A DNA stretch of 64,000 nt from a virus: positions 1 to 64,000 of IMG/VR virus record IMGVR_UViG_3300010399_000001. The stretch is one strand, 5' to 3'. Shown here one piece after another: positions 31,957-39,179 of this stretch. The translations under genes were made by a program, and so were the position numbers. How positions within the stretch are numbered: position 1 is the first letter of the stretch; each line of letters begins with the position of its first letter. The notes below the pieces were generated by a model. It worked only from the letters and a program-made list of their open reading frames with translations. It did not search any database and had not been told where the DNA came from.

Positions 31957-31969
31957 GAGTAGCGTAGCA
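31957..31969 (-). promoter_or_regulatory. Conserved extended -10 promoter
   Basis: It reads TGCTACGCTACTC on the minus strand. It lies 125 nt upstream of the AAA+ gene and drives the AAA+/vWA-2 pair. Confidence 0.65.
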
Positions 31970-31987
31970 CAATCCTTTGAGCGAGCG

Positions 31988-32434
31988 CTACTCCGCTGCG
32001 CTGAGAAAATTGCCGAGGGCGAACAGTTCTTCGACCAGTGATGAGGTCATCTCGGGTCCCAGCGCATCGCGGATCGACTTATCCAGAACGCGCATCCGCC
32101 CTTCCGCCTGGCGCAGGGCCGCGAGTCCATCGGTCGTGATTTCGACCGAGAGACGGTTGCCAGATCCAGGCGTCCAGGAGCGACTTACAAATCCTGCGCG
32201 CTCTAGTCGGTACATCACCGGCAAGATGCTCTGTGCTGTGACCCTCAGAGTGCGCGCTATCTCCGCTGCGGTGATGTCGCCGACGTGATCGATCAGTTGC
32301 ATAACCTCGAACTGGGCCTGAGTCAGCCCGCAGTCCGTCAGGACCTCATCGCAGCGCACACGCAGAGCGCGAGATGCCTGCATCAGGACGCGCGGCAATC
32401 TACCGCGCGCCGGATCGTATTCGTGCTTGGTCAT
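31988..32434 (-). CDS. MarR-family transcriptional regulator
   Basis: This 148-residue protein fits the MarR winged helix: ALRVRCDEVLTDCGLTQAQF, then DITAAEIARTLRVTAQSILP and RLERAGFVSRSWTPG, with flanking helices for the dimer. MarR proteins usually repress adjacent genes and release DNA on binding small ligands. It has an ATGA overlap with the upstream gene and ends an operon of small proteins, 20 nt before the AAA+ promoter, which it could control (inference). Confidence 0.85.
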   Translation of the reverse strand: MTKHEYDPARGRLPRVLMQASRALRVRCDEVLTDCGLTQAQFEVMQLIDHVGDITAAEIARTLRVTAQSILPVMYRLERAGFVSRSWTPGSGNRLSVEITTDGLAALRQAEGRMRVLDKSIRDALGPEMTSSLVEELFALGNFLSAAE

Positions 32435-32715
32435 CTATAGACCTTTCCGTAGTGCTTCTCGCACAGCCCGTCGTAGACGTGCGTACGCGCACACCGCAAT
32501 CGCCAGCGCTGATATATGCATCTGCCCTGGTTCGCTTCCGACTCGCTCAGGCCTAGCGCCATGTCGTAGCGGCAGCACGCCCAGGAGACGATCGGGCCCG
32601 GCATCAGGTGGATGTTGTGATGCCATCGATGCCGGTAAGCCCTGCGACCTAGACCGGTCGGCTCATAGAGGAAGTGGCTGAGCGAGTCGATGCGGCCCCA
32701 CAGCCTCGCCCTCAC
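32431..32715 (-). CDS. 94-residue basic protein, unknown function
   Basis: GTG start at 32715 in a GTGA overlap. Arg/Trp/His-rich (RARLWGRIDSLSHFLYEPTG, LGRRAYRHRWHHNIHLMPGP) with four Cys in the C-terminal part (CCRYDMALGLSESE, GRCIYQRWRLRCARTH). A metal site is possible. Confidence 0.55.
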   Translation of the reverse strand: MRARLWGRIDSLSHFLYEPTGLGRRAYRHRWHHNIHLMPGPIVSWACCRYDMALGLSESEANQGRCIYQRWRLRCARTHVYDGLCEKHYGKVYR

Positions 32716-32903
32716 GGCTTCAGGCCCGTGCAATGACGAAGGCTGATCAGTCCGATGACGTGGGCCAAGCACGTCTCATACGAGCCGAATCCGACGAACA
32801 CCGGATCTGCTTTGGGGTCATGAGTATCCACCTCAAAGAGATTCCAGTGATAGCCGGGATGGGTCGCGCGGTCCCGGTCATGCTTGATCTGATAGCGCCT
32901 CAT
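32712..32903 (-). CDS. 63-residue protein, unknown function
   Basis: It begins MRRYQIKHDRDRATHPGYHW and starts 3 nt after the preceding stop. Short, with aromatic and His residues (NLFEVDTHDPKADPVFVGFG). No family recognised. Confidence 0.6.
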   Translation of the reverse strand: MRRYQIKHDRDRATHPGYHWNLFEVDTHDPKADPVFVGFGSYETCLAHVIGLISLRHCTGLKP

Positions 32904-32906
32904 GGC

Positions 32907-33227
32907 TCACCCGTACCAAGAGACGATCCACCAGCCGGGCTGGTTCTCACCCTCGGGAGGCTCGATACCGTTGCGCTCCAGCTCCTCCTCCAGCCTGTCC
33001 TCCCAGGCCAGCGGTACGGAAGTGCTCGGTAGCGGCTTGGGATAGCCACGCCACGCAGTCACCTTGCTGTCCTCGATGGCCAGGTAGCGCATGGGTGATG
33101 CATCAGAGCAGTGCCAGCTCCACTCCACACCGTCGATCGGCTTGGTGTTATGACCGGCCTTACGCTGTTCCCCCTCCTCGCCCCAGCAGTAGCCATAGAA
33201 GACGATCGCATCAGTCGAAACGCTCAT
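32907..33227 (-). CDS. 106-residue Trp-rich protein, unknown function
   Basis: It begins MSVSTDAIVFYGYCWGEEGE (ATGA overlap). It has six Trp and two separated Cys. The last residues (GENQPGWWIVSWYG) resemble the terminal aromatic stretch of some beta-grasp proteins. No family recognised. Confidence 0.6.
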   Translation of the reverse strand: MSVSTDAIVFYGYCWGEEGEQRKAGHNTKPIDGVEWSWHCSDASPMRYLAIEDSKVTAWRGYPKPLPSTSVPLAWEDRLEEELERNGIEPPEGENQPGWWIVSWYG

Positions 33228-33502
33228 TGCAGTTCCTTTCCTAGATAGAAGTGCGCGCCGGTGATCGCCGCCATGTTCACCAGGCCGTTGACTGTCATGC
33301 CGTCGTCGATCATCGATGCGCCGAGGGACGACAGGATGAGCAGAGTCGCACCGATGTGCTCCGGTGGAATACCTTCCAGCTCCTTACTCATCACCTCCAT
33401 GCACGCGCTGCCGATCAGCACTGCACCTGGCTTGGTGGCGCGTTGCAGTGCCAGTTGCTTGTCGGCATGGGTTGCCAGCTGGTCCAGCAGTCCCACATCC
33501 AT
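33224..33502 (-). CDS. 92-residue helical protein, unknown function
   Basis: ATG 33502 follows AGGAG directly after the upstream stop. The protein is Ala/Gly/Met-rich and helical (KPGAVLIGSACMEVMSKELE, SSLGASMIDDGMTVNGLVNM). It has a faint likeness to the helical paralogues at 23527-24410 but no shared motif. Function unknown. Confidence 0.6.
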   Translation of the reverse strand: MDVGLLDQLATHADKQLALQRATKPGAVLIGSACMEVMSKELEGIPPEHIGATLLILSSLGASMIDDGMTVNGLVNMAAITGAHFYLGKELQ

Positions 33503-33510
33503 GTGCGCTC

Positions 33511-33819
33511 CTATGTCAACTGCGGCGCTGCGCGCCGAACGGGTGAGAACTTGCGCGCCAACTTCTTCAGGCGCTTCTTGGTCTTGTCGCCACCGCCACC
33601 GTTCCACCACACCCACAGATAGAAGGCGGTCCAGATCGCATCCCACACTGCGCCCCATCGGTCATGCTCCATGACCGATGCGATCAGGAAGTTGCCACCT
33701 GACAGCGCGTACCAACCGCACGCTCGCCAGAAGCCGAATCTGCGCAGCCATATCAGTAGCCCGATCCACTGGCTGAGCATGCCCGCCCACATGAAGATCC
33801 CTTCTAGGGCATCTTTCAT
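33511..33819 (-). CDS. Membrane protein with basic tail (paralogue 2)
   Basis: This 102-residue protein has two to three hydrophobic helices (FMWAGMLSQWIGLLIWLRRF, VWDAIWTAFYLWVWWNGGGG) and the tail KKRLKKLARKFSPVRRAAPQ, nearly identical to that of 26417-26740. The shared tail suggests a common location or partner. ATGA overlap with the methyltransferase gene. Confidence 0.7.
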   Translation of the reverse strand: MKDALEGIFMWAGMLSQWIGLLIWLRRFGFWRACGWYALSGGNFLIASVMEHDRWGAVWDAIWTAFYLWVWWNGGGGDKTKKRLKKLARKFSPVRRAAPQLT

Positions 33820-34691
33820 GGTTCGACCAGGTCGATCACGACCTTGCGAGATTTGCGACGGTAGATCTCCAGTCGATCGTGCACGCCCCACCAGGACACG
33901 TGGGCAGCGCAGTAGTCCTCCAGCTCCCAGTTCTGCTCCAGCTCGACGAACAGGTCGTCATCGCCGCAGCAGCCCTCCATGCCCTCGCCGATGTAGACGA
34001 AGGTGTCACCCCCGTAGATCTGGAGCGCCTTCGTGGCGTAGTCAGCTTCATACACCGGCCAACTGATCATCAACGCGCGGTCGGGATAGCCCGCAGCGAC
34101 CTGCTGGTCACCATCTTTCACGGGGTGGTAGAGCTTGTGGGTATTGAAGCCGTTTCCTTCACCGGGCGGCCTCGGATCGTAGGCGTCTACCTGCATGCCA
34201 GCTTGGGTCAGCTGCCACGCCCAGTAGCCGGAGCCTGCCCCGACCTCCACTATGTCCTGACCCATGAGCCTGTCCTCCAGCCACTTGATGTCGCCGCTAG
34301 TCGGTATCGCCCAGCTGTAACGGGCGCACAGGTGGAAGCGGGTCAGCCCGGCATTCGCCGCTTCTATCATCGCCTCGGGATGCAGAGTCCAGGACCAGTA
34401 GCCGTCCGGCTCGATCATCGGGTTGAACAGATATGGCCGTCCGGGGATGCGCCGCACGATGTCCCAGTAGGGATTGTCGATGCCATTCGGAATCGGCTGG
34501 TCGAAGTCGGAACGGATGATGGGTTTGTTCTCGTAACGCGAACCTGGTGTGAAAGCACCCAGGAACGAGGTTCGAGAGTCGGCCCGCTCATACGGTGCGC
34601 TGGCCAACCTGTCCGCGAGGCGTATCAGTTGCTCCTCGGGAAGGTAGGCCAGCGGGGTGCCGTCGAGCAGGTAGGGCTCCCCTTCGCTCAT
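33816..34691 (-). CDS. SAM-dependent methyltransferase
   Basis: This 291-residue protein carries the class I methyltransferase motif I, IVEVGAGSGYWAWQL (147-161), followed by an acidic strand end (VDAYDPRPPG), where SAM binds. The catalytic NPPY-type motif is not evident, so a substrate other than an N6/N4 DNA target is possible. The N-terminal ~120 residues are unclassified. It lies in an operon of small genes and has ATGA overlaps on both sides. Confidence 0.8.
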   Translation of the reverse strand: MSEGEPYLLDGTPLAYLPEEQLIRLADRLASAPYERADSRTSFLGAFTPGSRYENKPIIRSDFDQPIPNGIDNPYWDIVRRIPGRPYLFNPMIEPDGYWSWTLHPEAMIEAANAGLTRFHLCARYSWAIPTSGDIKWLEDRLMGQDIVEVGAGSGYWAWQLTQAGMQVDAYDPRPPGEGNGFNTHKLYHPVKDGDQQVAAGYPDRALMISWPVYEADYATKALQIYGGDTFVYIGEGMEGCCGDDDLFVELEQNWELEDYCAAHVSWWGVHDRLEIYRRKSRKVVIDLVEP

Positions 34692-34876
34692 GCCGCCGGA
34701 CACCAGACGACTTCGCACGCGTGACGCACCGGGTCCCAGATCTCAACCTGAGTGCGCAATCCCTGCGCGCACCCCTCCAGGAAGTACTGGTCCTTCACCG
34801 CCTCAGTCTTCGCGACGCGGTGATGGGAGCTATGAGCGCCATCGTCGTACGTGGAGACCATCCAAACCGGGTGCAT
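34688..34876 (-). CDS. 62-residue protein, unknown function
   Basis: ATG 34876 overlaps the upstream stop (TGATG). It begins MHPVWMVSTYDDGAHSSHHR and has two Cys. No family recognised. Confidence 0.55.
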   Translation of the reverse strand: MHPVWMVSTYDDGAHSSHHRVAKTEAVKDQYFLEGCAQGLRTQVEIWDPVRHACEVVWCPAA

Positions 34877-35103
34877 CACAACTCCATTCCACATGGCGCG
34901 ACTTCGAGCATCGCGCTGTCGCCTATGCGCATCACGTACTTACCGCCGGGTAAGCCGCCGGGTACCTCGTCGTCTATGTAGTAGGCCGCAAGGGCTGGGC
35001 AGGGATCGTCCAACGTGCAGCCGCAGTCCGGGTTGGGTCTACCGGCGGACCATCTCTGCCCATCGTCATCGCCGACTTCCAGCTCATGCCACAGACCAGC
35101 CAT
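34876..35103 (-). CDS. 75-residue Cys-containing protein, unknown function
   Basis: ATG 35103 overlaps the preceding stop (TGATG). It begins MAGLWHELEVGDDDGQRWSA and holds CGCTLDDPCPAL, a compact CxC...C site that may bind metal. No family recognised. Confidence 0.55.
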   Translation of the reverse strand: MAGLWHELEVGDDDGQRWSAGRPNPDCGCTLDDPCPALAAYYIDDEVPGGLPGGKYVMRIGDSAMLEVAPCGMEL

Positions 35104-35390
35104 CAATCATCCGTCTCATTGATCAGGCCGTTGTCGTCCAACAGCCAGAAGTCGGTGACCAAATCGGCAATGCGCGCCGCCTTCAGCCCGTCGCAGGTTC
35201 CAGATTCAAGGGCGCGGAGATCTCGGGCCAGTCTTATCCGGCGCACGACGTAGCTCACCGTTCCTAGCCCGTACTCGATGAACAAGACGATCCCCAGGGT
35301 CGCGGTGGCGATGCCGATGCAGGCCAGAAGCCCGATCTCGCCCTTCGTCAAGTGCGCTCCCAGTCTCAGGAAGTAGTAGATCAACGACAT
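35103..35390 (-). CDS. Membrane protein
   Basis: ATG 35390 follows promoter 35417-35429 and CGAGAGCACC. Hydrophobic segments (IYYFLRLGAHLTKG and IGLLACIGIATATLGIVLFI) give one to two transmembrane helices, with a charged cytosolic tail. It heads the operon down to 31988. Confidence 0.65.
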   Translation of the reverse strand: MSLIYYFLRLGAHLTKGEIGLLACIGIATATLGIVLFIEYGLGTVSYVVRRIRLARDLRALESGTCDGLKAARIADLVTDFWLLDDNGLINETDD

Positions 35391-35580
35391 TGGTGCTCTC
35401 GCATGGGTCGGATTTTGAGTATTGTAGCATGTTCCCGAGGGCATGAGCAATGCCCGCGTAACCCATGACGAGCCCGCCGATGATGGCGACCACTGCCACC
35501 GTGATGGTCAGATAGACCATCTGGTGCTGGAAGTTGATGAAGACGCCGTAGTGCCGCACCCTGGGAACCATCTTGATCAC
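35206..35580 (-). CDS. Small membrane protein with overlapping 3' end
   Basis: A GTG start at 35580 follows the lipoprotein gene. The first ~50 residues (VIKMVPRVRHYGVFINFQHQ then VYLTITVAVVAIIGGLVMGY) hold a transmembrane helix and look real. The open frame then runs through the promoter at 35417-35429 and 185 nt of the next gene in another frame, giving an unnatural tail. A frameshift or sequence error near 35430, or genuine overlap, would explain it. Confidence 0.45.
   Translation of the reverse strand: MIKMVPRVRHYGVFINFQHQMVYLTITVAVVAIIGGLVMGYAGIAHALGNMLQYSKSDPCESTNVVDLLLPETGSALDEGRDRASGLHRHRHRDPGDRLVHRVRARNGELRRAPDKTGPRSPRP
35417..35429 (-). promoter_or_regulatory. Conserved extended -10 promoter
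   Basis: It reads TGCTACAATACTC on the minus strand. It heads the operon with the methyltransferase and MarR genes. Confidence 0.7.
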
Positions 35581-35581
35581 G

Positions 35582-36229
35582 TCAGTCGCTGAACAGGGTC
35601 GAACTCTGCGCAACGGATGACGGCTTCGCGCCAGCGGCGAGGTTCAGCTTGACGGTGTTGGACAGGTTCTCCAGGCGCGCGTCCGCATAGAGGACCGGGC
35701 CGTCCCAGTAGATGTACACGCCGTCCGGGGTGAAGAAGAACTTGCCCATGTCACCACCCTCGTTCTTCCCGAACGAGAGGTCGTCACCCGGCAGCTCCAC
35801 CGTGAGGTTGCCGCCGCCGCTGGAGCCAGTCGAGGAGTACACCCCGACAGCGGTGGTCATGGACGACTGGGTGGAGGAGACCTTGCCGAGGACCGGCACC
35901 TCCATGATCAGCTCGCCGTTCGGGCTGAACAGATACGCCCAGCCGGTCTTGGTCTTCTGGTTGAACCGCAGGAGCTTCTCGCGCTGCTGGTGAAGCTCCA
36001 GCGAACTCTTCATCAGCGAGAGCGGGTACGCCTGGCTGGGGTCCGCCTTGACCTGGTTCCACGCCTTGTAGGACAGCTCACCCTGCTGCACTACCAGGTC
36101 GTTGACGCTACCGGCGTTCTGCGTCAGGTCCGTGCCGGTGTTGCCGCCTGACGAGCCAGAGCAGGCTGCGGCTGTACTACCGAGCGCTGCCACCGCTACC
36201 CCGCCGGTCAGAAGCTTGCGACGATCCAT
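35582..36229 (-). CDS. Putative secreted lipoprotein
   Basis: This 215-residue protein begins MDRRKLLTGGVAVAALGSTA with an Arg-Arg start, a hydrophobic core and a lipobox-like Cys at residue 23 (STAAAC-SGSSGG), so it should be exported (possibly via Tat) and lipid-anchored. The mature part is beta-rich with a Ser/Gly-rich loop. No enzyme motif is seen. A surface-exposed phage lipoprotein could block superinfection or modify the envelope; this is inference. Confidence 0.75.
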   Translation of the reverse strand: MDRRKLLTGGVAVAALGSTAAACSGSSGGNTGTDLTQNAGSVNDLVVQQGELSYKAWNQVKADPSQAYPLSLMKSSLELHQQREKLLRFNQKTKTGWAYLFSPNGELIMEVPVLGKVSSTQSSMTTAVGVYSSTGSSGGGNLTVELPGDDLSFGKNEGGDMGKFFFTPDGVYIYWDGPVLYADARLENLSNTVKLNLAAGAKPSSVAQSSTLFSD

Positions 36230-36254
36230 ATTCCCCTCGTTATCCCTGTTGTCG

Positions 36255-36680
36255 TTACTGGCACACGTCGACGCTGAAGCTCGGCGGATCGTCCGCCGGA
36301 CGCCAGTCCTTCATGTTCATGTCGCCAGCATCCTTGTTGTACTCCTCGACCGCCTGAGTGCAGACGCTCTTGTCGAGGGCGAGCTGGGCCCTATCACCGG
36401 TATCGGTCGGCCGATCTCCGAACTGATCCTTGTCCGAGCGGATCTTGATGATGTCGGCGGTGATCTCGCCGTTGAGCTGGTTGAACGCATCCTGCGCCGT
36501 GGCGCGGTTGGTGGCGTCGTTGTTCTGGATCTGCTGCTGAGCCGCACCGCGCGCCGGAGCGAGCGCGGCGTCGATCTTCCAGCCGATCAGAGACAGACCG
36601 CCAGCCACACACATGACCACCACCACCGCGATGATCCATGCGGTCACCACGCCTACGGCGTCACGCAACGCATCGAACAA
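36255..36680 (-). CDS. Membrane-anchored extracytoplasmic protein
   Basis: This 141-residue protein starts at a TTG (GGGGTCAAC upstream). One N-terminal transmembrane helix (WIIAVVVVMCVAGGLSLIGW) is followed by a helical, polar domain (AQDAFNQLNGEITADIIKIR) and two Cys. It precedes the lipoprotein gene, so the two may act together at the envelope. Confidence 0.65.
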   Translation of the reverse strand: MFDALRDAVGVVTAWIIAVVVVMCVAGGLSLIGWKIDAALAPARGAAQQQIQNNDATNRATAQDAFNQLNGEITADIIKIRSDKDQFGDRPTDTGDRAQLALDKSVCTQAVEEYNKDAGDMNMKDWRPADDPPSFSVDVCQ

Positions 36681-37080
36681 GTTGACCCCCTGCTGGTATG
36701 GAAATTCGTTGAGGGACCACGCGGGCGCGTGGTCTCATCCGGTTCGCGATCCTCGCCCGGTCGACCATGATCGACGCCAGCTGAGCGGGACTCACCGAGC
36801 CGATGCCGAGCATGCCCGCGTCGTCGTAGAACCGCTGGACGAACTGTTGCAGTTGAGCCTTGCGCCTCTTCAGCAGCTCCAGCCAGTGCCTGTGGAAGTC
36901 GTACTCGAACTCCAGCAGCCACTCATACACCGGGTGCCCCGGAGCGATCATCTCGCCGCGTACGGTGAAGACCCTGACAGTACTCGGTTCCGCTGATGGC
37001 ACATGCGCCGGGCTAGCGGTACCGTCCTCGGGATGCACGTAGGCATGACGCGCCTGGTGCTTACTGCGTCCCCATCCCAT
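36661..37080 (-). CDS. 139-residue protein, unknown function
   Basis: ATG 37080 follows GAAGGGTGAAAGAA. It begins MGWGRSKHQARHAYVHPEDG and contains a helical core (YEWLLEFEYDFHRHWLELLK, RRKAQLQQFVQRFYDD) with a basic C-terminus (RARVVPQRISIPAGG). It overlaps the next gene by 20 nt. No family recognised. Confidence 0.6.
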   Translation of the reverse strand: MGWGRSKHQARHAYVHPEDGTASPAHVPSAEPSTVRVFTVRGEMIAPGHPVYEWLLEFEYDFHRHWLELLKRRKAQLQQFVQRFYDDAGMLGIGSVSPAQLASIMVDRARIANRMRPRARVVPQRISIPAGGQLVRCVA

Positions 37081-37125
37081 TTCTTTCACCCTTCCAGTCG
37101 ATGCGCCGCTGCGCCCGGAGCCTGC

Positions 37126-37138
37126 GAGCAGCGTAGCA
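37126..37138 (-). promoter_or_regulatory. Conserved extended -10 promoter
   Basis: It reads TGCTACGCTGCTC on the minus strand and heads the operon of envelope proteins 35206-37080. Confidence 0.7.
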
Positions 37139-37178
37139 CATTGCGCGCGCTATGGCACGCTGTTGCTATGCGGCTTTC

Positions 37179-37460
37179 CTAACCCCACAGAGTGCAGACC
37201 CATTCGGGCTTGCTCTGCGTTTTGCCGTTCACCAGGGTGGGGGCGTTGCGCAGTTCGATCTTGATGCAACGCCCCCACGCCGGGTCTGGATGCAGCCGGT
37301 ACCAGGTGCCATACGCGGCCATTGCGATAACGAACGTCATCATCATCACTCCGCCGAGGGCGGCGAAGAACCTGATGCCGATATCCAGGCGGAACGTGAA
37401 GAACGAGCCGATCGCAAGCCACGCGGTACCGACACCGACCAGCACCCAGAACAGGGTCAT
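37179..37460 (-). CDS. Membrane protein
   Basis: This 93-residue protein begins MTLFWVLVGVGTAWLAIGSF in an ATGA overlap. Two hydrophobic helices precede a soluble C-terminus with Cys (RCIKIELRNAPTLVNG, VCTLWG). Function unknown. Confidence 0.65.
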   Translation of the reverse strand: MTLFWVLVGVGTAWLAIGSFFTFRLDIGIRFFAALGGVMMMTFVIAMAAYGTWYRLHPDPAWGRCIKIELRNAPTLVNGKTQSKPEWVCTLWG

Positions 37461-37936
37461 GCGATCTTCACGCCCATGTCCCACAGCGCGCGCAATTGAC
37501 CGGCGGTCATCTTGAACATGGTCGTTATGCATGTCGCGATGTGCTCCGCGCCGCCCTCGACGGCCGCATTGAACAGGGCTATGCATGCGTCCGGATCACG
37601 GTTGGCGTAGGCGATGCCGAAGCGTCCTGCGAACAGGAAGTCCTCGGGCGGGTCGTCCATGGCCTTGCCCGTGGTCGTGTCGACGACGCTCTCGAACCCG
37701 TAGAAGGCACCCTCTGGCAGCTTGCCGATCGTCTGCCTGTAGTACGTCTCGGCGATACTGCCTAGACCGAACAGGCAGATCAGACCCTGGGCGCTGCTGT
37801 CACCCAAGGCCTCAGCCAGTGCGTGACCTCCACCCTCCAGGTTGCCGGATGCCGCCATGGCGACTGCGCGGTGCACCTCGCGGATGCGCTCGCGATAGCC
37901 AGAGACCTTCTCGCACGGGCCGTTCTCGTCACACAT
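37457..37936 (-). CDS. Helical paralogue family member C
   Basis: This 159-residue protein shares the layout of 23527-23976 and 23973-24410: a helical N-terminus, GKLPEGAFYGFESVV, then FAGRFGIAYANRDPDACIAL and a C-terminal helix (VEGGAEHIATCITTMFKMTA). The 14 kb distance from the other copies makes dispersed duplication likely. Function unknown. Confidence 0.65.
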   Translation of the reverse strand: MCDENGPCEKVSGYRERIREVHRAVAMAASGNLEGGGHALAEALGDSSAQGLICLFGLGSIAETYYRQTIGKLPEGAFYGFESVVDTTTGKAMDDPPEDFLFAGRFGIAYANRDPDACIALFNAAVEGGAEHIATCITTMFKMTAGQLRALWDMGVKIA

Positions 37937-38156
37937 CGGCCGCCTCCGATGATGAGGAGCGGCCCAGTACGGCTGTGACCTGGCTACGCGCAGCGCGGTG
38001 CATGGTGCCGAGCCTGTCCTTCAGGACCAGCTTGCCGTCCTCGAACCGCTCGATGATGCAGGTGGTCTCGTGCCGGTCTCCATTGAACTGAACGGAGACC
38101 TTGTCCCCCTGCGTGAGGGATTCCAACTGAGTTGATGAAAGACCGCTCCCCATCAT
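37929..38156 (-). CDS. 75-residue protein, unknown function
   Basis: It begins MMGSGLSSTQLESLTQGDKV and forms strands such as DKVSVQFNGDRHETTCIIER and GKLVLKDRLGTMHR, consistent with a small beta-barrel (SH3/Hfq-like shape). The ribosome-binding site is weak. No family recognised. Confidence 0.55.
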   Translation of the reverse strand: MMGSGLSSTQLESLTQGDKVSVQFNGDRHETTCIIERFEDGKLVLKDRLGTMHRAARSQVTAVLGRSSSSEAADV

Positions 38157-38172
38157 TGGGGCTACTCCCGTT

Positions 38173-38769
38173 CTATCGCTGGGCGCACTGAGCCTGACTG
38201 AAGCGGATGGTGGGACCGAAGTTCTCGATCACCTTCACGCCGTCGTGGAACATGGCCATGTAGATCTTGTACTGGCCGGGCACGCAGTACGCGAATGTTG
38301 TGTAGTGGCTGGTGTCCGGGAATTGCAACGGAGCGCCCGGGATGACCTTGATCGACTCCGGCGCCTCGAACCAGATGGCGTGCGTGACGTTGAAGGTCCA
38401 GATCGACAGCTTGAACGTGACGCCGGTGGGTGGGGTGCCGGTGCAGTATCCGAACACGTCGGCATCCACCTTGCCGCCGCCAGCGATCAGGCCGCTGACG
38501 CTCTCCAGGTAGAGATTGCAGTCGTAGACTCCGACGCCGATGATGATGTGGTTCGGCAGGTTGGGTCGCGGCTCGGCGTCGACCTTGGGACTTGGTGCGG
38601 AATTGCCGCACGGGTTGAAGCTGTAGCCGCAGTCACTGCCGCCCGAACCGCTGTTGCTGCCGCTGTTGCTGCTACCGCTGCCGCTCTTGCTGTCGCAAGT
38701 CGAAGCCATGGTCAGCGGTAAGATCGCGCAGGCTGCGATAGCCGCCAGAGCGCGCTGGTACATCTTCAT
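38173..38769 (-). CDS. Putative secreted protein
   Basis: This 198-residue protein has an N-terminal signal-like segment (MKMYQRALAAIAACAILPLT) followed by a Ser/Gly/Asn-rich linker (SKSGSGSSNSGSNSGSGGSD) and five or more Cys in the mature domain (DCGYSFNPCGN, YDCNLYLE, GYCTGTPPTGV, FAYCVPGQYKIYM, QAQCAQR). It should be exported and disulfide-bonded. Whether it is lipid-anchored is unclear. A phage-encoded cell-surface protein is unusual. Confidence 0.7.
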   Translation of the reverse strand: MKMYQRALAAIAACAILPLTMASTCDSKSGSGSSNSGSNSGSGGSDCGYSFNPCGNSAPSPKVDAEPRPNLPNHIIIGVGVYDCNLYLESVSGLIAGGGKVDADVFGYCTGTPPTGVTFKLSIWTFNVTHAIWFEAPESIKVIPGAPLQFPDTSHYTTFAYCVPGQYKIYMAMFHDGVKVIENFGPTIRFSQAQCAQR

Positions 38770-38795
38770 GGTTCCCTCCTTCTACATGAGTTCGT

Positions 38796-38827
38796 GCGCC
38801 GGGCTCGGGGGAAGGCGAGCCCGGCGC
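38796..38827 (-). terminator. Terminator-like hairpin
   Basis: Arms GCGCCGGGCTCG / CGAGCCCGGCGC lie 10 nt downstream of the gene at 38837-39046. Confidence 0.65.
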
Positions 38828-38836
38828 GTTCGGTCG

Positions 38837-39046
38837 TTACTTCTGCGACTCGGTCTGATCCGCGCCCGACTCGTCGATGAACTTCTTGACGCTCTCGGCC
38901 AGGGCGGTCATCGCAGTCGCGACACCGAGGCCGAACACGGCCGGGTGCTGCTTGTCCTTGACGACCTTGACCAGCCCGAGACCGGTGCTGATCAAAGCCA
39001 CTCCGGCGACGCGGATCAGCTCCAGCGTCTCCCTCTTCTTATCCAC
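38837..39046 (-). CDS. 69-residue membrane protein
   Basis: A GTG at 39046 follows GAGGAGGACC. The protein begins VDKKRETLELIRVAGVALIS, has one hydrophobic stretch (GVALISTGLGLVKVVK) and an Ala-rich second segment, and ends in an acidic tail. It starts 45 nt after the tRNA-Leu gene on the same strand. Confidence 0.65.
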   Translation of the reverse strand: MDKKRETLELIRVAGVALISTGLGLVKVVKDKQHPAVFGLGVATAMTALAESVKKFIDESGADQTESQK

Positions 39047-39090
39047 GGTCCTCCTCAGTTGTGGTGCCACCCGCAGCGGATCGTGCGGGC

Positions 39091-39172
39091 TGGTGCCGGG
39101 GACGGGGTTCGAACCCGCACTGGGGCTGTGGCTTTTGAGACCCGCCGCCTCTGTTAGTTGGGCCACCCCGGC
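39091..39172 (-). tRNA. tRNA-Leu (CAA) with encoded CCA
   Basis: Normal order: acceptor GCCGGGG pairs with CCCCGGC, followed by ACCA. The T-arm GCGGG-TTCGAAC-CCCGT and anticodon loop CTCAAAA (CAA) are clear. The anticodon stem (CGGGT / GCCAC) has mismatches and the variable arm is short for Leu, so it may be partly degenerate. It is one of the few canonical-order tRNAs here, and the only one with encoded CCA. Confidence 0.75.
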
Positions 39173-39179
39173 TGCCTGG

